Source: Streptomyces sp. Ag109_O5-1
GTDB lineage: Bacteria > Actinomycetota > Actinomycetes > Streptomycetales > Streptomycetaceae
DNA: 64,000 nt
Assembly: GCF_003814875.1 (NCBI RefSeq)
Contig: NZ_RKQF01000001.1
Span: 5,580,001 to 5,644,000 of the forward strand
Direction: 5' to 3'
Part shown: one piece after another, positions 1 through 8,335 of the stretch
How positions within the stretch are numbered: the first letter of the stretch is position 1
How the letters are laid out: every line of letters starts with the position of its first letter
The notes under the pieces: generated by a model
Told to the model about the DNA's origin: nothing
The model's input: only the letters and a program-made list of their open reading frames with translations
The model's database searches: none
Program-made: the position numbers and the translations under genes

Positions 1-101
1 AGCTGCTCGCGCAACTTGGGCGCGGTATATACGTCGATTTCGCCACCGACCTCGACGACCGTACGATCGCCGACTGTACGGGTCGACAGGGACAGGTCCA
101 C
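1..101 (-). CDS. bldG: Anti-anti-sigma factor BldG (N-terminus only, runs off the window)
   Basis: On the minus strand a GTG start opens a frame reading VDLSLSTRTVGDRTVVEVGG, then EIDVYTAPKLREQL. This is the N-terminus of a STAS-domain anti-sigma factor antagonist and matches BldG as I remember it. BldG is a phosphorylatable switch protein that binds anti-sigma factors and controls aerial growth and antibiotic production. A GGAGG ribosome-binding site lies 5 bases upstream of the start (106-110). The gene continues leftward outside the window, so the phosphorylated serine cannot be seen. It is divergent from the helicase gene; the 83 bases between must hold both promoters. Confidence 0.88.
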   Translation of the reverse strand, partial: MDLSLSTRTVGDRTVVEVGGEIDVYTAPKLREQ

Positions 102-184
102 GGATCCTCCAGCACCTTGCTATCGAGCGGGTCGCCCCTTGGGACTCTTCGGCTTGCGGCCCCCGGGACGGTTCGCCAGCCGCG

Positions 185-2653
185 ATGGCATTCAATCACT
201 TACCGGCAGGCGTGCACGACGCCTTGGCCCCATTGTCCGTCACTCCAGTGACACACTCGGTCCCGATGGCCATAAATCACCGATCCGATCGGCCCTCGGT
301 TCCGGCCGCGTCCGGGTTCTCTCCGGGCACGGTCCTGGACCGGCTCGCCTCCGGGCCGAGCCGGGCTTCGCGCATCACTCATACGGAGCACTTGCCCCCG
401 CGCGCCGGTCGGCATGCCGTCTGGCCTGACCGGATTCGTGCGGAGGTCGTCGCGGCCGTACAGGAGTGCGGCATCGAGCATCCCTGGGAGCACCAGGCCC
501 TGGCCGCCGAGCACGCCCTGGACGGCGACTCGGTGGTGGTCGCCACGGGCACCGCCTCCGGCAAGTCCCTGGCGTACCTCGTGCCCGTCCTCTCCACCCT
601 CCTGGAAGGCTCCGAGGCCCCCAACGGCCGGGGCGCCACCGCCCTCTACCTCGCGCCCACCAAGGCCCTCGCGGCGGATCAGTGCCGTTCGGTGAAGGAA
701 CTTTCACAACCGCTCGGCACCGCCGTCCGCCCGGCCGTGTACGACGGCGACACGCCGTACGAGGAACGCGAGTGGGTCCGCCAGTACGCCAACTACGTGC
801 TCACCAACCCGGACATGCTGCACCGCGGGATACTCCCCGGGCACCCGCGCTGGTCCTCCTTCCTGAAGTCGCTGAAGTACGTCGTCGTCGACGAATGCCA
901 CACCTACCGGGGCGTCTTCGGCTCGCACGTCGCCCAGGTGCTGCGCCGGCTGCGCCGCCTGTGCGCCCGCTACGGCGCCTCCCCGGTCTTCCTGCTGGCC
1001 TCCGCCACCGCCGCCGAACCGGCCGTCGCCGCCCGCCGCCTCACCGGCCTGCCGGTCGTGGAGATCTCCGACGACGCCTCCCCGCGCGGCGAGCTGGTCT
1101 TCGCCCTCTGGGAGCCGCCGCTGACCGAGCTGCACGGCGAAAAGGGCGCCCCCGTCCGCCGTACCGCCACCGCCGAGACCGCCGACCTGCTGACCGACCT
1201 CACCGTGCAGGGCGTGCGGTCGGTCGCCTTCGTGCGCTCCCGGCGCGGCGCGGAGCTGATCTCCGTCATCACCCAGGAACGGCTGGCCGAGGTCGACCGT
1301 TCCCTCGCCCGGCGTGTCGCGGCCTACCGCGGCGGCTACCTCCCCGAGGAGCGGCGCGCCCTGGAACGCGCGCTGCACTCCGGGGAACTCCTCGGGCTTG
1401 CCGCCACAACGGCCCTGGAGCTGGGCGTGGACGTCTCCGGACTCGACGCCGTACTGATCGCCGGGTACCCGGGTACGAGGGCCTCTGTGTGGCAGCAGGC
1501 GGGCCGCGCGGGCCGCTCCGGCCAGGGCGCCCTCGCCGTCCTGGTCGCGCGCGACGACCCGCTGGACACCTTCCTCGTCCACCATCCCGAGGCGTTGTTC
1601 GACCAACCGGTGGAATCGACGGTCCTCGACCCCGACAACCCGTACGTCCTCGCCCCGCACCTGTGCGCGGCCGCGGCCGAGATCCCGCTCACCGACGAGG
1701 ACCTCGACCTGTTCGGGCCCGCCTGCGAGGAGCTGCTGCCGCAGCTGGAGGCCGCGAAGCTGCTGCGCCGTCGCACCAAGGCCTGGCACTGGACCCGCCG
1801 GGAGCGGGCCGCCGAGCTGACCGACATCCGCGGCGAGGGCGGCCGCCCGGTGCAGGTGGTCGAGGAGGGCACCGGACGCCTGCTCGGCACGGTGGACGCG
1901 AGCGCCGCGCACTCCACCGTCCACGAGGGCGCGGTCCATCTCCACCAGGGCCGCACCTACCTCGTGCGCCACCTCGACCTGGAGGACTCGGTGGCCCTGG
2001 TCGAACAGGCCGAGCCGCCGTACTCCACGGTCGCCCGCGACACGACCGCGATCTCCGTGCTGGAGACCGACATCGAGGTCCCCTGGGGCGACGGCCGCCT
2101 CTGCTACGGCTCCGTCGAAGTCACCAACCAGGTGGTCTCCTTCCTCCGCCGCCGGCTCATCACCGGCGAGGTCCTGGGCGAGACGAAACTCGACCTCCCT
2201 CCCCGTACGCTGCGCACCCGCGCGGTGTGGTGGACGGTCACCGAGGACCAGCTCGACGAGGCCCGGATCAACCCGGAGATCCTCGGCGGCGCCCTGCACG
2301 CCGCCGAGCACGCCTCCATCGGACTGCTCCCGCTCTTCGCGACCTGCGACCGCTGGGACATCGGCGGCGTGTCGATCCCGCTGCACCCCGACACGCTGCT
2401 CCCGACGGTCTTCGTCTACGACGGCCACCCGGGCGGCGCGGGCTTCGCGGAACGCGCGTTCCACACGGCCCGCACCTGGCTCTCGGCCACGCGTGACGCC
2501 ATCGCCGCGTGCGAGTGCGACGCGGGGTGCCCTTCCTGCATCCAGTCGCCCAAGTGCGGGAACGGCAACGATCCGTTGCACAAGCGGGGGGCGGTGCGGC
2601 TGCTCACGGTCCTGCTGAAGGGGGCGCCGGAGGAGAAGCCGACGGAGGGCTAG
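185..2653 (+). CDS. DEAD/DEAH-box helicase with C-terminal DUF1998/zinc-binding region
   Basis: An 822-residue superfamily 2 helicase. Walker A is TGTASGKS near residues 121-128 and Walker B is the DECH box near 236-239. The second RecA-like lobe ends in the arginine-finger-type QQAGRAGRSGQG motif. The C-terminus carries a four-cysteine cluster (CECDAGCPSC...KCGNGN), typical of the DUF1998 module of Hrq1/MrfA-like repair helicases. The likely role is ATP-dependent DNA unwinding in repair; the substrate cannot be read from sequence. The ATG at 185 was kept because the N-terminal extension is, from memory, conserved in Streptomyces; an internal ATG at 269 is the alternative. Its 3' end overlaps the convergent TadE-like gene by about 50 bases. 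Confidence 0.9.
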   Translation: MAFNHLPAGVHDALAPLSVTPVTHSVPMAINHRSDRPSVPAASGFSPGTVLDRLASGPSRASRITHTEHLPPRAGRHAVWPDRIRAEVVAAVQECGIEHPWEHQALAAEHALDGDSVVVATGTASGKSLAYLVPVLSTLLEGSEAPNGRGATALYLAPTKALAADQCRSVKELSQPLGTAVRPAVYDGDTPYEEREWVRQYANYVLTNPDMLHRGILPGHPRWSSFLKSLKYVVVDECHTYRGVFGSHVAQVLRRLRRLCARYGASPVFLLASATAAEPAVAARRLTGLPVVEISDDASPRGELVFALWEPPLTELHGEKGAPVRRTATAETADLLTDLTVQGVRSVAFVRSRRGAELISVITQERLAEVDRSLARRVAAYRGGYLPEERRALERALHSGELLGLAATTALELGVDVSGLDAVLIAGYPGTRASVWQQAGRAGRSGQGALAVLVARDDPLDTFLVHHPEALFDQPVESTVLDPDNPYVLAPHLCAAAAEIPLTDEDLDLFGPACEELLPQLEAAKLLRRRTKAWHWTRRERAAELTDIRGEGGRPVQVVEEGTGRLLGTVDASAAHSTVHEGAVHLHQGRTYLVRHLDLEDSVALVEQAEPPYSTVARDTTAISVLETDIEVPWGDGRLCYGSVEVTNQVVSFLRRRLITGEVLGETKLDLPPRTLRTRAVWWTVTEDQLDEARINPEILGGALHAAEHASIGLLPLFATCDRWDIGGVSIPLHPDTLLPTVFVYDGHPGGAGFAERAFHTARTWLSATRDAIAACECDAGCPSCIQSPKCGNGNDPLHKRGAVRLLTVLLKGAPEEKPTEG

Positions 2654-3173
2654 GCACCGTCGGGGCCTGGGGTTGTCGGCCGACTGCAGGCTGGTGGGGG
2701 CTGGCCGCGCAGTGCCCCGCGCCCCTTCGGAGCGCGTCGCAGGCGTCGCCGGCTGGAGCCGCTCTGGCCCTGACCTCTGCCGTGAACGGCCCCTTTCCCG
2801 ACGCCGCCGTCACATCCGAGACGTCCCCCACGACCACGCACCGCGTCAGCCTCGCGCCCTGCGCCCGCGCCACCTGGTCGGCCCGGTCACAGGCCGCCGC
2901 AGTCCCCTCGGCCCAGTGGTCCGCCGCCGCGAGCGCGGCCATGTCGGCGCCACCGGCCGCGCGGTGCCGTGCGACCACGGCATGCGCCAGGCCGAGCACG
3001 ACGCCGAACACGACACACAGGACGGCGATCGCCCCCACGCTCCAGACCGTGGCAGAGCCTCGGTCCAGCGCCCCGTAGGGGCGCGGGGCCGTGACATTTG
3101 CGGCTCCGCCGCGTGGGCGCGACCGGCCCCCACGCAGCCGCAGCGTCAGAACCATCCCCTGCCGCCCCGTCAC
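2604..3173 (-). CDS. TadE-like / Rv3654c-family secretion-neighbourhood protein
   Basis: A 189-residue protein. A short basic segment is followed by DRGSATVWSVGAIAVLC, a prepilin-like transmembrane segment, and then a small extracellular domain with a few cysteines and a Pro/Ser-rich tail. This is the pattern of the minor pseudopilin-like protein that closes Tad loci next to a helicase gene in actinobacteria (Rv3654c type). The start at 3173 overlaps the stop of the preceding tadE by 4 bases, which implies translational coupling and fixes the start. The last 50 bases overlap the convergent helicase gene. The usual Glu at +5 of the pilin motif is absent, so it is probably an accessory rather than the main subunit. 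Confidence 0.72.
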   Translation of the reverse strand: MTGRQGMVLTLRLRGGRSRPRGGAANVTAPRPYGALDRGSATVWSVGAIAVLCVVFGVVLGLAHAVVARHRAAGGADMAALAAADHWAEGTAAACDRADQVARAQGARLTRCVVVGDVSDVTAASGKGPFTAEVRARAAPAGDACDALRRGAGHCAASPHQPAVGRQPQAPTVPSPPSASPPAPPSAGP

Positions 3174-3526
3174 GGCCCCTCCGCCAGCGCCACCGCCGAC
3201 TCCCGCACCTCGAACGGCAACGCTCCCAGCACCGGCGGCTTCGCCACCACCGTCACCCGGACCAGGTCACCTTCCCGGCCCACAGTCACCGCCGCTCCCG
3301 CCGGCGCCGCCTCCTTCGTCACCGCGACCACCGCGTCCTCGGCGTCCTGCCGCGCAGCGGCCCGCGCCCCGGTGCGGGCGGCATCCACGCACCGGATCTG
3401 GGCGGCCACCACCAGCAGCCCCCACACCAGCGCCATCGTGAATGCCACCAGCACCGGCAGCACCACGGCCGCCTCCGCCGTCACGAACCCCCGGTCCGCG
3501 GCACGCCCCCGCTCACATCCGCGCAC
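3170..3526 (-). CDS. TadE-family minor pilin
   Basis: A 118-residue protein. The N-terminal motif DRGFVTAEAAVVLPVLVAF is a class III prepilin-like cleavage and transmembrane region: Gly followed by FVTAE, with Glu at +5. A short extracytoplasmic domain follows. TadE proteins are minor pseudopilins of Flp/Tad machines. It lies in the operon between the DUF4244 pilin-like gene, which ends at 3513 and so overlaps this start by 14 bases, and the second TadE-like gene. There is no prepilin peptidase gene in the cluster, so processing must depend on one encoded elsewhere. Confidence 0.78.
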   Translation of the reverse strand: MRGCERGRAADRGFVTAEAAVVLPVLVAFTMALVWGLLVVAAQIRCVDAARTGARAAARQDAEDAVVAVTKEAAPAGAAVTVGREGDLVRVTVVAKPPVLGALPFEVRESAVALAEGP

Positions 3527-3701
3527 TGAGCGCTCGTTTCACGATGTCCTGGAGCTCCGCACTGACCTCACCGCTCGTCACGACCGCGTAGAGAACCGCC
3601 GCGAACCCGACGGCGGCGATGATCCCCATCGCGTACTCGGACGTGACCATGCCCTCGTCCCGGCGAAGCACATTCCGCATCCTCTGGATCTTCTGGTGCA
3701 T
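3513..3701 (-). CDS. DUF4244 protein, Flp-pilin-like major subunit candidate
   Basis: A 62-residue protein starting MHQKIQRMRNVLRRDEG. The start was chosen at 3701, not the longer frame to 3914, because AAGGAG lies 7 bases upstream of this ATG. After a basic leader comes DEGMVTSEYAMGIIAAVGFAAVLYAVV: Gly, then MVTSEY with Glu-Tyr at +5/+6, then one hydrophobic helix. That is the type IVb (Flp) prepilin signature, so this is the likely structural pilin of the Tad system. It lies directly downstream of the TadC-like platform gene and upstream of tadE. The family link (DUF4244) is recalled, not searched. Confidence 0.8.
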   Translation of the reverse strand: MHQKIQRMRNVLRRDEGMVTSEYAMGIIAAVGFAAVLYAVVTSGEVSAELQDIVKRALSARM

Positions 3702-3760
3702 CTCGACTCCTTCGACTCTCCTGAAATCACTTCCTGTTGTCGGCCCTGCTGTCGCCGCTC

Positions 3761-4540
3761 TCATCCACCACCCCCTCGCAGCACCCCGCCCGCCAGCCCG
3801 ATCACCACGGGCAGCACCCCGACCGCGATGAACGCGGGCAGAAAGCACAGCCCCACCGGCGCGGAGATCAGCACCGCCGCCCGGCGCGCCCGCGCGGTCG
3901 CGCTCCGGGCCCACTCCGCGCGGGCGTCCGAGGCGAGCCGGGCGACCGGGGCGGCCGCCGGCAGCCCGGACTCGTCCGCGCGCTCCAGCAACCGGGCCAG
4001 GGCGTCCGCACCCGGCAGTGCCGCCAGCCGCCGCCAGGCATCCGCTGGTTCACCGCCCAGCCGTACCTCCGCCGCGCCCCGCGCCAGTCCTTCGCCGACG
4101 GGTCCGCCGAGGGCCTCGCCGACGGCCTGGGCGGCGACCACCGGACCGGCCCCGGCGGCGATGCAGGCGGCCAGGAGGTCCGAGGCGAGGGGGAGTTGGC
4201 GAGCGGCCTCGGCCGCCTCCGCCTCAGTCGCCCGCTCCTCATCCCCGTTCCGGCGCCGCCACCGCCACAGCCCCGCGGCGGCGCCCAGCCCCAGCAGCGC
4301 GCCGACGACTCCGCCGACCAGCACCCAGCCGCCGCACACCACACCGACGACCGGCAACCACCTGCGGACGGCACCCCTGACGTCGGAGTGCTTCTCCGTC
4401 CGCTCCAGGGCCAGCAGTTCGGCCACCCTGCGCCTGGCCCAGCGCCTGCGCCGGGCCGACTCCAGTCGCCACACCGCCCAGCCCAGGGCCGACAGCACCG
4501 CGACCGTCACCCCCAGCCTGTGGACAACCTCCGCGCTCAT
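3761..4540 (-). CDS. Type II secretion F-family membrane protein (TadC-like)
   Basis: A 259-residue protein with an N-terminal transmembrane segment, a paired central hydrophobic region (LPVVGVVCGGWVLVGGVVGALLGL), a cytoplasmic helical domain with the LPLASDLLAACIAAGAGP motif of T2SSF proteins, and a C-terminal hydrophobic pair ending GGGG. GspF/TadC proteins form the inner-membrane platform on which the TadA ATPase acts. The start overlaps the end of the TadB-like gene by 4 bases. It is shorter than typical TadC, as usual for actinobacterial Tad loci. Confidence 0.82.
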   Translation of the reverse strand: MSAEVVHRLGVTVAVLSALGWAVWRLESARRRRWARRRVAELLALERTEKHSDVRGAVRRWLPVVGVVCGGWVLVGGVVGALLGLGAAAGLWRWRRRNGDEERATEAEAAEAARQLPLASDLLAACIAAGAGPVVAAQAVGEALGGPVGEGLARGAAEVRLGGEPADAWRRLAALPGADALARLLERADESGLPAAAPVARLASDARAEWARSATARARRAAVLISAPVGLCFLPAFIAVGVLPVVIGLAGGVLRGGGG

Positions 4541-5400
4541 GCCGCCTCAGCTCCCCGTACGATCCGGGCCGCCCACCACATCCCGGCGGCCTCGAACACC
4601 GCGCCGACGGCCAGGCAGCCCAGCCCGGCCCCGGTGTGCAGCAGTACGCGCAGCGGATCGGCGCCCATGGCCGAACCGAGCAGAAGGCCGAGGGCGGGCA
4701 GGGCGGCGAGCATCACGGCGGTGGCGCGGGCTCCCGACAACTGGGCGCGCAGGTCGGCACGTTGGTCCCGCTCGGCGCGCAGGGCCGCATCCAGGCGGTC
4801 GAGGCCGGCAGCAAGTCCCGCACCCTGGTCGACGGCCACCCGCCAGCAGGCCGCGAGACCCAGCAGACCGTCGGCGCCCCGCCGGCGCGCCGCCACCGCG
4901 AGCGCGCCGGGCACGTCCCCGCCGAACCGCGCGGCCGCGACCACGGCCGCCTGCGCCTCGCCGAGCCCTCCGGAGTCCCTTGCGGCCCGCAGCAGCGCCT
5001 CACCGGGCTGCCGTCCCGCGCGCACCTCGCCGGCGAGCGCTCCGCACAGCGCGATCACCGCGTCGGCCCGCGCCTCCCGGACCCGCCGCGCCTGACGTGC
5101 CAGCCGCACCCGGCGCAGGACCGGCACCCCGGCCGCTCCCGCGAGGACCGGAATCACCGAGGCGGCAAGGAGAGCCAGCACGACACCGACGGCCGGCGCC
5201 CACCACTCACCCCGCCACCGGCCGCACAGCCGCCGGAGTTCCCCGACCGTCCGCTCCCAGGAAGGCGGCCCGTCGGCCACCACCCCGCCACCGGCGAGCA
5301 GCAGCCGCGTCCGCCGCACCTCGCGCTGCCGCTCGGCCAGGAGCCACGCCATGACCCCACCGCACACCACGACCGCGCCGAACGTCGTCTCACCCATCAC
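4537..5400 (-). CDS. Type II secretion F-family membrane protein (TadB-like)
   Basis: A 287-residue protein with hydrophobic segments near both ends and a cytoplasmic domain containing LCGALAGEVRAGRQPGEALLRAA and the DQGAGLAAGLDRLDAALRAERDQRADLRAQLSGARATAVMLAALP pattern of T2SSF/TadB. It is the second platform protein of the Tad machine. The 4-base overlap with the TadC-like gene and the 65-base gap after tadA indicate a single operon. The N-terminal MMGETTFGAVVVCGG start is supported by the frame only; no strong ribosome site was seen. Confidence 0.83.
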   Translation of the reverse strand: MMGETTFGAVVVCGGVMAWLLAERQREVRRTRLLLAGGGVVADGPPSWERTVGELRRLCGRWRGEWWAPAVGVVLALLAASVIPVLAGAAGVPVLRRVRLARQARRVREARADAVIALCGALAGEVRAGRQPGEALLRAARDSGGLGEAQAAVVAAARFGGDVPGALAVAARRRGADGLLGLAACWRVAVDQGAGLAAGLDRLDAALRAERDQRADLRAQLSGARATAVMLAALPALGLLLGSAMGADPLRVLLHTGAGLGCLAVGAVFEAAGMWWAARIVRGAEAA

Positions 5401-5465
5401 CCACGCCCTTTCCTCTCATGCATCACTCAGGCCACTTCAGAACGGAGCACTCGACCGCCTCGGAC

Positions 5466-6647
5466 TCACGGATCGCCGCCATCGCTGCGCAGCAGTTCCC
5501 GCAGCCGCTCCCACCCGCGCTCCCGTGCGAACGCCTCCGCGCCCCAGCGCAGCGCCGGTACCGTCCGCACCAGCCCCGAGGAATCCCGCTCCAGCACATG
5601 CACCTCGGCGATCCGCCGCCGGCCCGCGCGGTCCCGCACGAGGTGCAGCACCACCGACAGCGCGGCCGCCAACTGGCTGTGCAGGGCGGCCCGGTCGAGA
5701 CCGGCGGCCGTGCCGAGGGCCTCCAGGCGGGCCGGTACGTCCGCGGCCGCGTTGGCATGCACCGTGCCGCAGCCGCCTTCGTGTCCGGTGTTCAGCGCGG
5801 CCAGCAGGTGCACCACCTCGGGCCCGCGCACCTCGCCGACGACGAGCCGGTCGGGCCGCATCCGCAGCGCCTGCCGGACCAGGTCCTCCAGGGTGACCAG
5901 ACCGGCGCCCTCCTGGTTGGCGGGTCTGGTCTCCAGCCGTACGACATGCGGGTGTTCGGGCCGGAGCTCGGCGGAGTCCTCGGCGAGCACGATCCGCTCC
6001 CCCGCCCCGACCAGGCCGAGCAAGGCGCTCAGCAGGGTCGTCTTGCCGGTACCGGTGCCGCCGCTGACGAGGAAGGAGAGCCGGGCCGCCATGAGCGCGC
6101 GCAGGATCCGGTCGCCGCCCGGTGGCACGGTCCCGGCCGCCACCAGTTCGCCGAGCGTGAAGGCCCTGGGTCGCACGACCCGCAGCGACAGGCAGGTGCA
6201 GCCGACCGCCACCGGAGGCAGGACCGCGTGCAGCCGGGTGCCGTCGGGCAGCCGGGCGTCCGCCCAGGGCCGTGCGTCGTCCAGGCGTCGCCCGGCCACC
6301 GCGGCCAGCCGCTGCGCGAGGCGTCGTACGGCCGCCGCGTCCGGGAAGGCGACCGGGGTCAGTTCCAGGCCGCCGCCGCGGTCCACCCAGACCCGGTCCG
6401 GGGCCGACACCAGGACGTCGGTGACCGTGGGGTCGGCGAGCAGGGGTTCCAGCGGGCCGCTGCCGACGAGTTCGGAGCGCAGTTGCTCGGCCGCGCCGAG
6501 GACCTCGGCGTCGCCGAGCACGCGCCCCTGTTCGCGCAGCGCCTGTGCCACGCGCGCGGGGGTCGGTTCGGCGCCGCTCTCGGCGAGCCAGCGCCGTACG
6601 CCGTCGAGGAGGGCCGGGCCGCCCGCGCCCGCGGTGCCGGGCTTCAT
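5466..6647 (-). CDS. tadA: TadA/CpaF-family secretion ATPase
   Basis: A 393-residue type II/IV secretion ATPase. Walker A is SGGTGTGKTTLLSAL, the Asp box is VLAEDSAELRPEHPHVVRLETRP, Walker B is PDRLVVGEVRGPE, and the His box is GHEGGCGTVHAN. It powers assembly of the Tad/Flp pilus at the cytoplasmic face. The same frame stays open to 7994, but the ATG at 6647 (MKPGTAGAGGPALLDG) is the start because it overlaps the stop of ssd as ATGA. The full set of ATPase motifs suggests an active enzyme. Confidence 0.93.
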   Translation of the reverse strand: MKPGTAGAGGPALLDGVRRWLAESGAEPTPARVAQALREQGRVLGDAEVLGAAEQLRSELVGSGPLEPLLADPTVTDVLVSAPDRVWVDRGGGLELTPVAFPDAAAVRRLAQRLAAVAGRRLDDARPWADARLPDGTRLHAVLPPVAVGCTCLSLRVVRPRAFTLGELVAAGTVPPGGDRILRALMAARLSFLVSGGTGTGKTTLLSALLGLVGAGERIVLAEDSAELRPEHPHVVRLETRPANQEGAGLVTLEDLVRQALRMRPDRLVVGEVRGPEVVHLLAALNTGHEGGCGTVHANAAADVPARLEALGTAAGLDRAALHSQLAAALSVVLHLVRDRAGRRRIAEVHVLERDSSGLVRTVPALRWGAEAFARERGWERLRELLRSDGGDP

Positions 6648-7741
6648 ACGCCACCCGCCTCGACCAGCGTCCGCTCCCAGAAGTCCTTGCAGAAGCGGGC
6701 CAGTGGTCCGCGGGCGGCGGAACCGGGTGGTTTGCGGTGGGGGCGGGACAGACCCGGTTCGACGGGGACTTCGCCGGCCAGCGGCAGTCCGAGCAGCCGG
6801 GCCACCTCGTGGTCGTCCAGCCCGGGCGCGTACGGCCCGCGTACCGCCGCCCGCAGATCGCGCACGACCATGCCGACGGTGGCCGCCACCCGGCCGGCGG
6901 CCGCGACCGCGCGGAGTTCGGCGGGGACCACCAGGACACAGAGGTCGAGCTGCGCGAGGACCTCCCTGACCTCGTCGTCCAGCCGGCGGGGCAGGTCGAC
7001 GACGACGGTGCCGCCGCGCCGTCGGGCGGCCGCCAGCACCGCGCGGACGGCGGGCGGCGGGATCGCCACGCTGTCCCCGCGGTCCCAGCTGAGGATCCGC
7101 AGCGAGTGCAGTTCGGGCAGCGACTCCTCCAGGGCGCCGCTGCCGAGCCGGCCGCGCGAGGCGGCGAAGGCGGGCCAGCGCAGGCCCTCGGCCGTCTCGC
7201 CGCCGAGGAGTACATCGAGTCCGCCGCCCAGCGGATCCGCGTCCACGAGCAGGGTGCGCAGTCCCTCCCGCGCGGAGGTGACGGCGAGCGCGCAGGCCAG
7301 CGTGGAGGCACCGGCCCCGCCCCGGCCGCCGATCACCCCGACGGTGAGGGCCGGGCGGCCGACCCCCTCGACGACGTCGGCGATCCGGTCCACCAGCCAC
7401 TGCTCGCCGTCGGGCAGCATCAGGACGTGATCGGCGCCGATCTCCACGGCCCGTTTCCACACATCGGGGTCGTCCTGGTCGAGGCCGACCAGGACCACTC
7501 CCCGGCGGCGCGCGGCCCCGCGCAGCCGCCGCGCGGCGTCGTCGCCGACCAGGACGAGCGGGGCGGACTCCCAGCCGCCGCCGCGTTCGGGTACGCCGTG
7601 ATGGACCTCGGGTTTGGCGCCGGCTGCGGCGCACAGACGCAACAGGTCGTCGAGGAGTTCGGCGTCCTCGGTGACGATCATCGGACGTCCGGGCCGTCCC
7701 GAGGCGGCGTACGGCGGTTCGTGGGTGACAGTTCCGGCCAC
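6644..7741 (-). CDS. ssd: Septum-site determining protein Ssd / CpaE-like MinD-family ATPase
   Basis: A 365-residue protein from a GTG at 7741. That start is preferred to an upstream TTG at 7819 because AAGGGGG lies about 8 bases upstream. An N-terminal receiver-like region without obvious phospho-Asp (PMIVTEDAELLDDLLRLCAAAGA) is followed by a MinD/ParA-type ATPase with a deviant Walker A, VIGGRGGAGASTLACALA, in which the usual Lys is missing at GAST. CpaE/TadZ proteins place the Tad machine in the cell. In actinobacteria the same family is called Ssd and affects septation. It is the first gene of the pilus operon. Confidence 0.87.
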   Translation of the reverse strand: MAGTVTHEPPYAASGRPGRPMIVTEDAELLDDLLRLCAAAGAKPEVHHGVPERGGGWESAPLVLVGDDAARRLRGAARRRGVVLVGLDQDDPDVWKRAVEIGADHVLMLPDGEQWLVDRIADVVEGVGRPALTVGVIGGRGGAGASTLACALAVTSAREGLRTLLVDADPLGGGLDVLLGGETAEGLRWPAFAASRGRLGSGALEESLPELHSLRILSWDRGDSVAIPPPAVRAVLAAARRRGGTVVVDLPRRLDDEVREVLAQLDLCVLVVPAELRAVAAAGRVAATVGMVVRDLRAAVRGPYAPGLDDHEVARLLGLPLAGEVPVEPGLSRPHRKPPGSAARGPLARFCKDFWERTLVEAGGV

Positions 7742-8335
7742 GTGAGCTTCCCCCTTGGCTGCGTTCTTGCGCGCGGCCACTGCGGCCACGCGATTCCCAA
7801 ACGTGTGAAGAACCGGCAAGCGGCCTCCATATGCACGGCCGACAGAAACCGGCCAATGGCGCCCGACAATCGGAACCGGCCATGAACTCGCCGCCGCCGG
7901 AGCGCGCTGGAATCACGGTGCAGCGAACCGGGAAATCGTGTGGATCTTGGTCCAGAACTGTGGACAACTCGATGGTTGTGAATATCGCTGTCACCCATAC
8001 CGGTGAGGCCCGTTCTGTGCCCTGTGCGAGTTCCGCAGAGCAGCGCTGCGACTACCCAGGGTGACGGATCACGGGCATGAGAGAAGGACGGCCGAAGCCG
8101 CCCGATCAGGGCCGCACGGCCCGCGAGAGAGGCGAAAAACCCACCCGGACATGCGACGACCCCCACCGGGGGGGAGAGTGGGGGTCGTCTCCACGGCCGA
8201 CTCGGGGGGGGAGGAGCCGGACCGGGTTAGCACGGTCGCGAACGATCCGTGACTTCCATGGTGTACCCGAGAGACCTCTCAGGCAAACCCACACGCCCCA
8301 CCTTACGCCGAATGGTGGGCGCCTATGCTCGGGTC
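7742..8335. other. Divergent intergenic region between ssd and the HAD gene
   Basis: About 590 bases without a gene I can support. It must hold the promoter of the minus-strand Tad operon and that of the plus-strand HAD gene. A strong inverted repeat occurs at 8155-8190: arms GACGACCCCCAC and GTGGGGGTCGTC around a G-rich 12-base loop. It could be a terminator or a structured leader. The candidate -10 for the HAD gene (TATGCT, 8324-8329) lies just before a GTG start. Confidence 0.5.
8155..8190. terminator. Strong 12-bp hairpin with G-rich loop
   Basis: Perfect arms GACGACCCCCAC (8155-8166) and GTGGGGGTCGTC (8179-8190) enclose a 12-base purine-rich loop. There is no U-tract on either strand, so termination is only one reading; it may be a folded leader or the end of a small RNA. 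Confidence 0.35.

Noticed and set aside
2673..5354. 893-residue plus-strand open frame opposite the Tad operon
   Set aside because: Shadow of the tad genes; Arg/Pro/Ser-rich, no motifs.
6644..7994. Longer N-terminus for TadA (frame open to 7994)
   Set aside because: The extension is the antisense-frame shadow of ssd, and the ATGA overlap fixes the start at 6647.
8080..8300. Glycine riboswitch, suggested by GAGAGACCTCTCAGGCAAAC near 8268 and a GCCGAAGCC segment near 8090
   Set aside because: The two parts are ~180 bases apart with no paired aptamer core, and the downstream gene is a HAD phosphatase.
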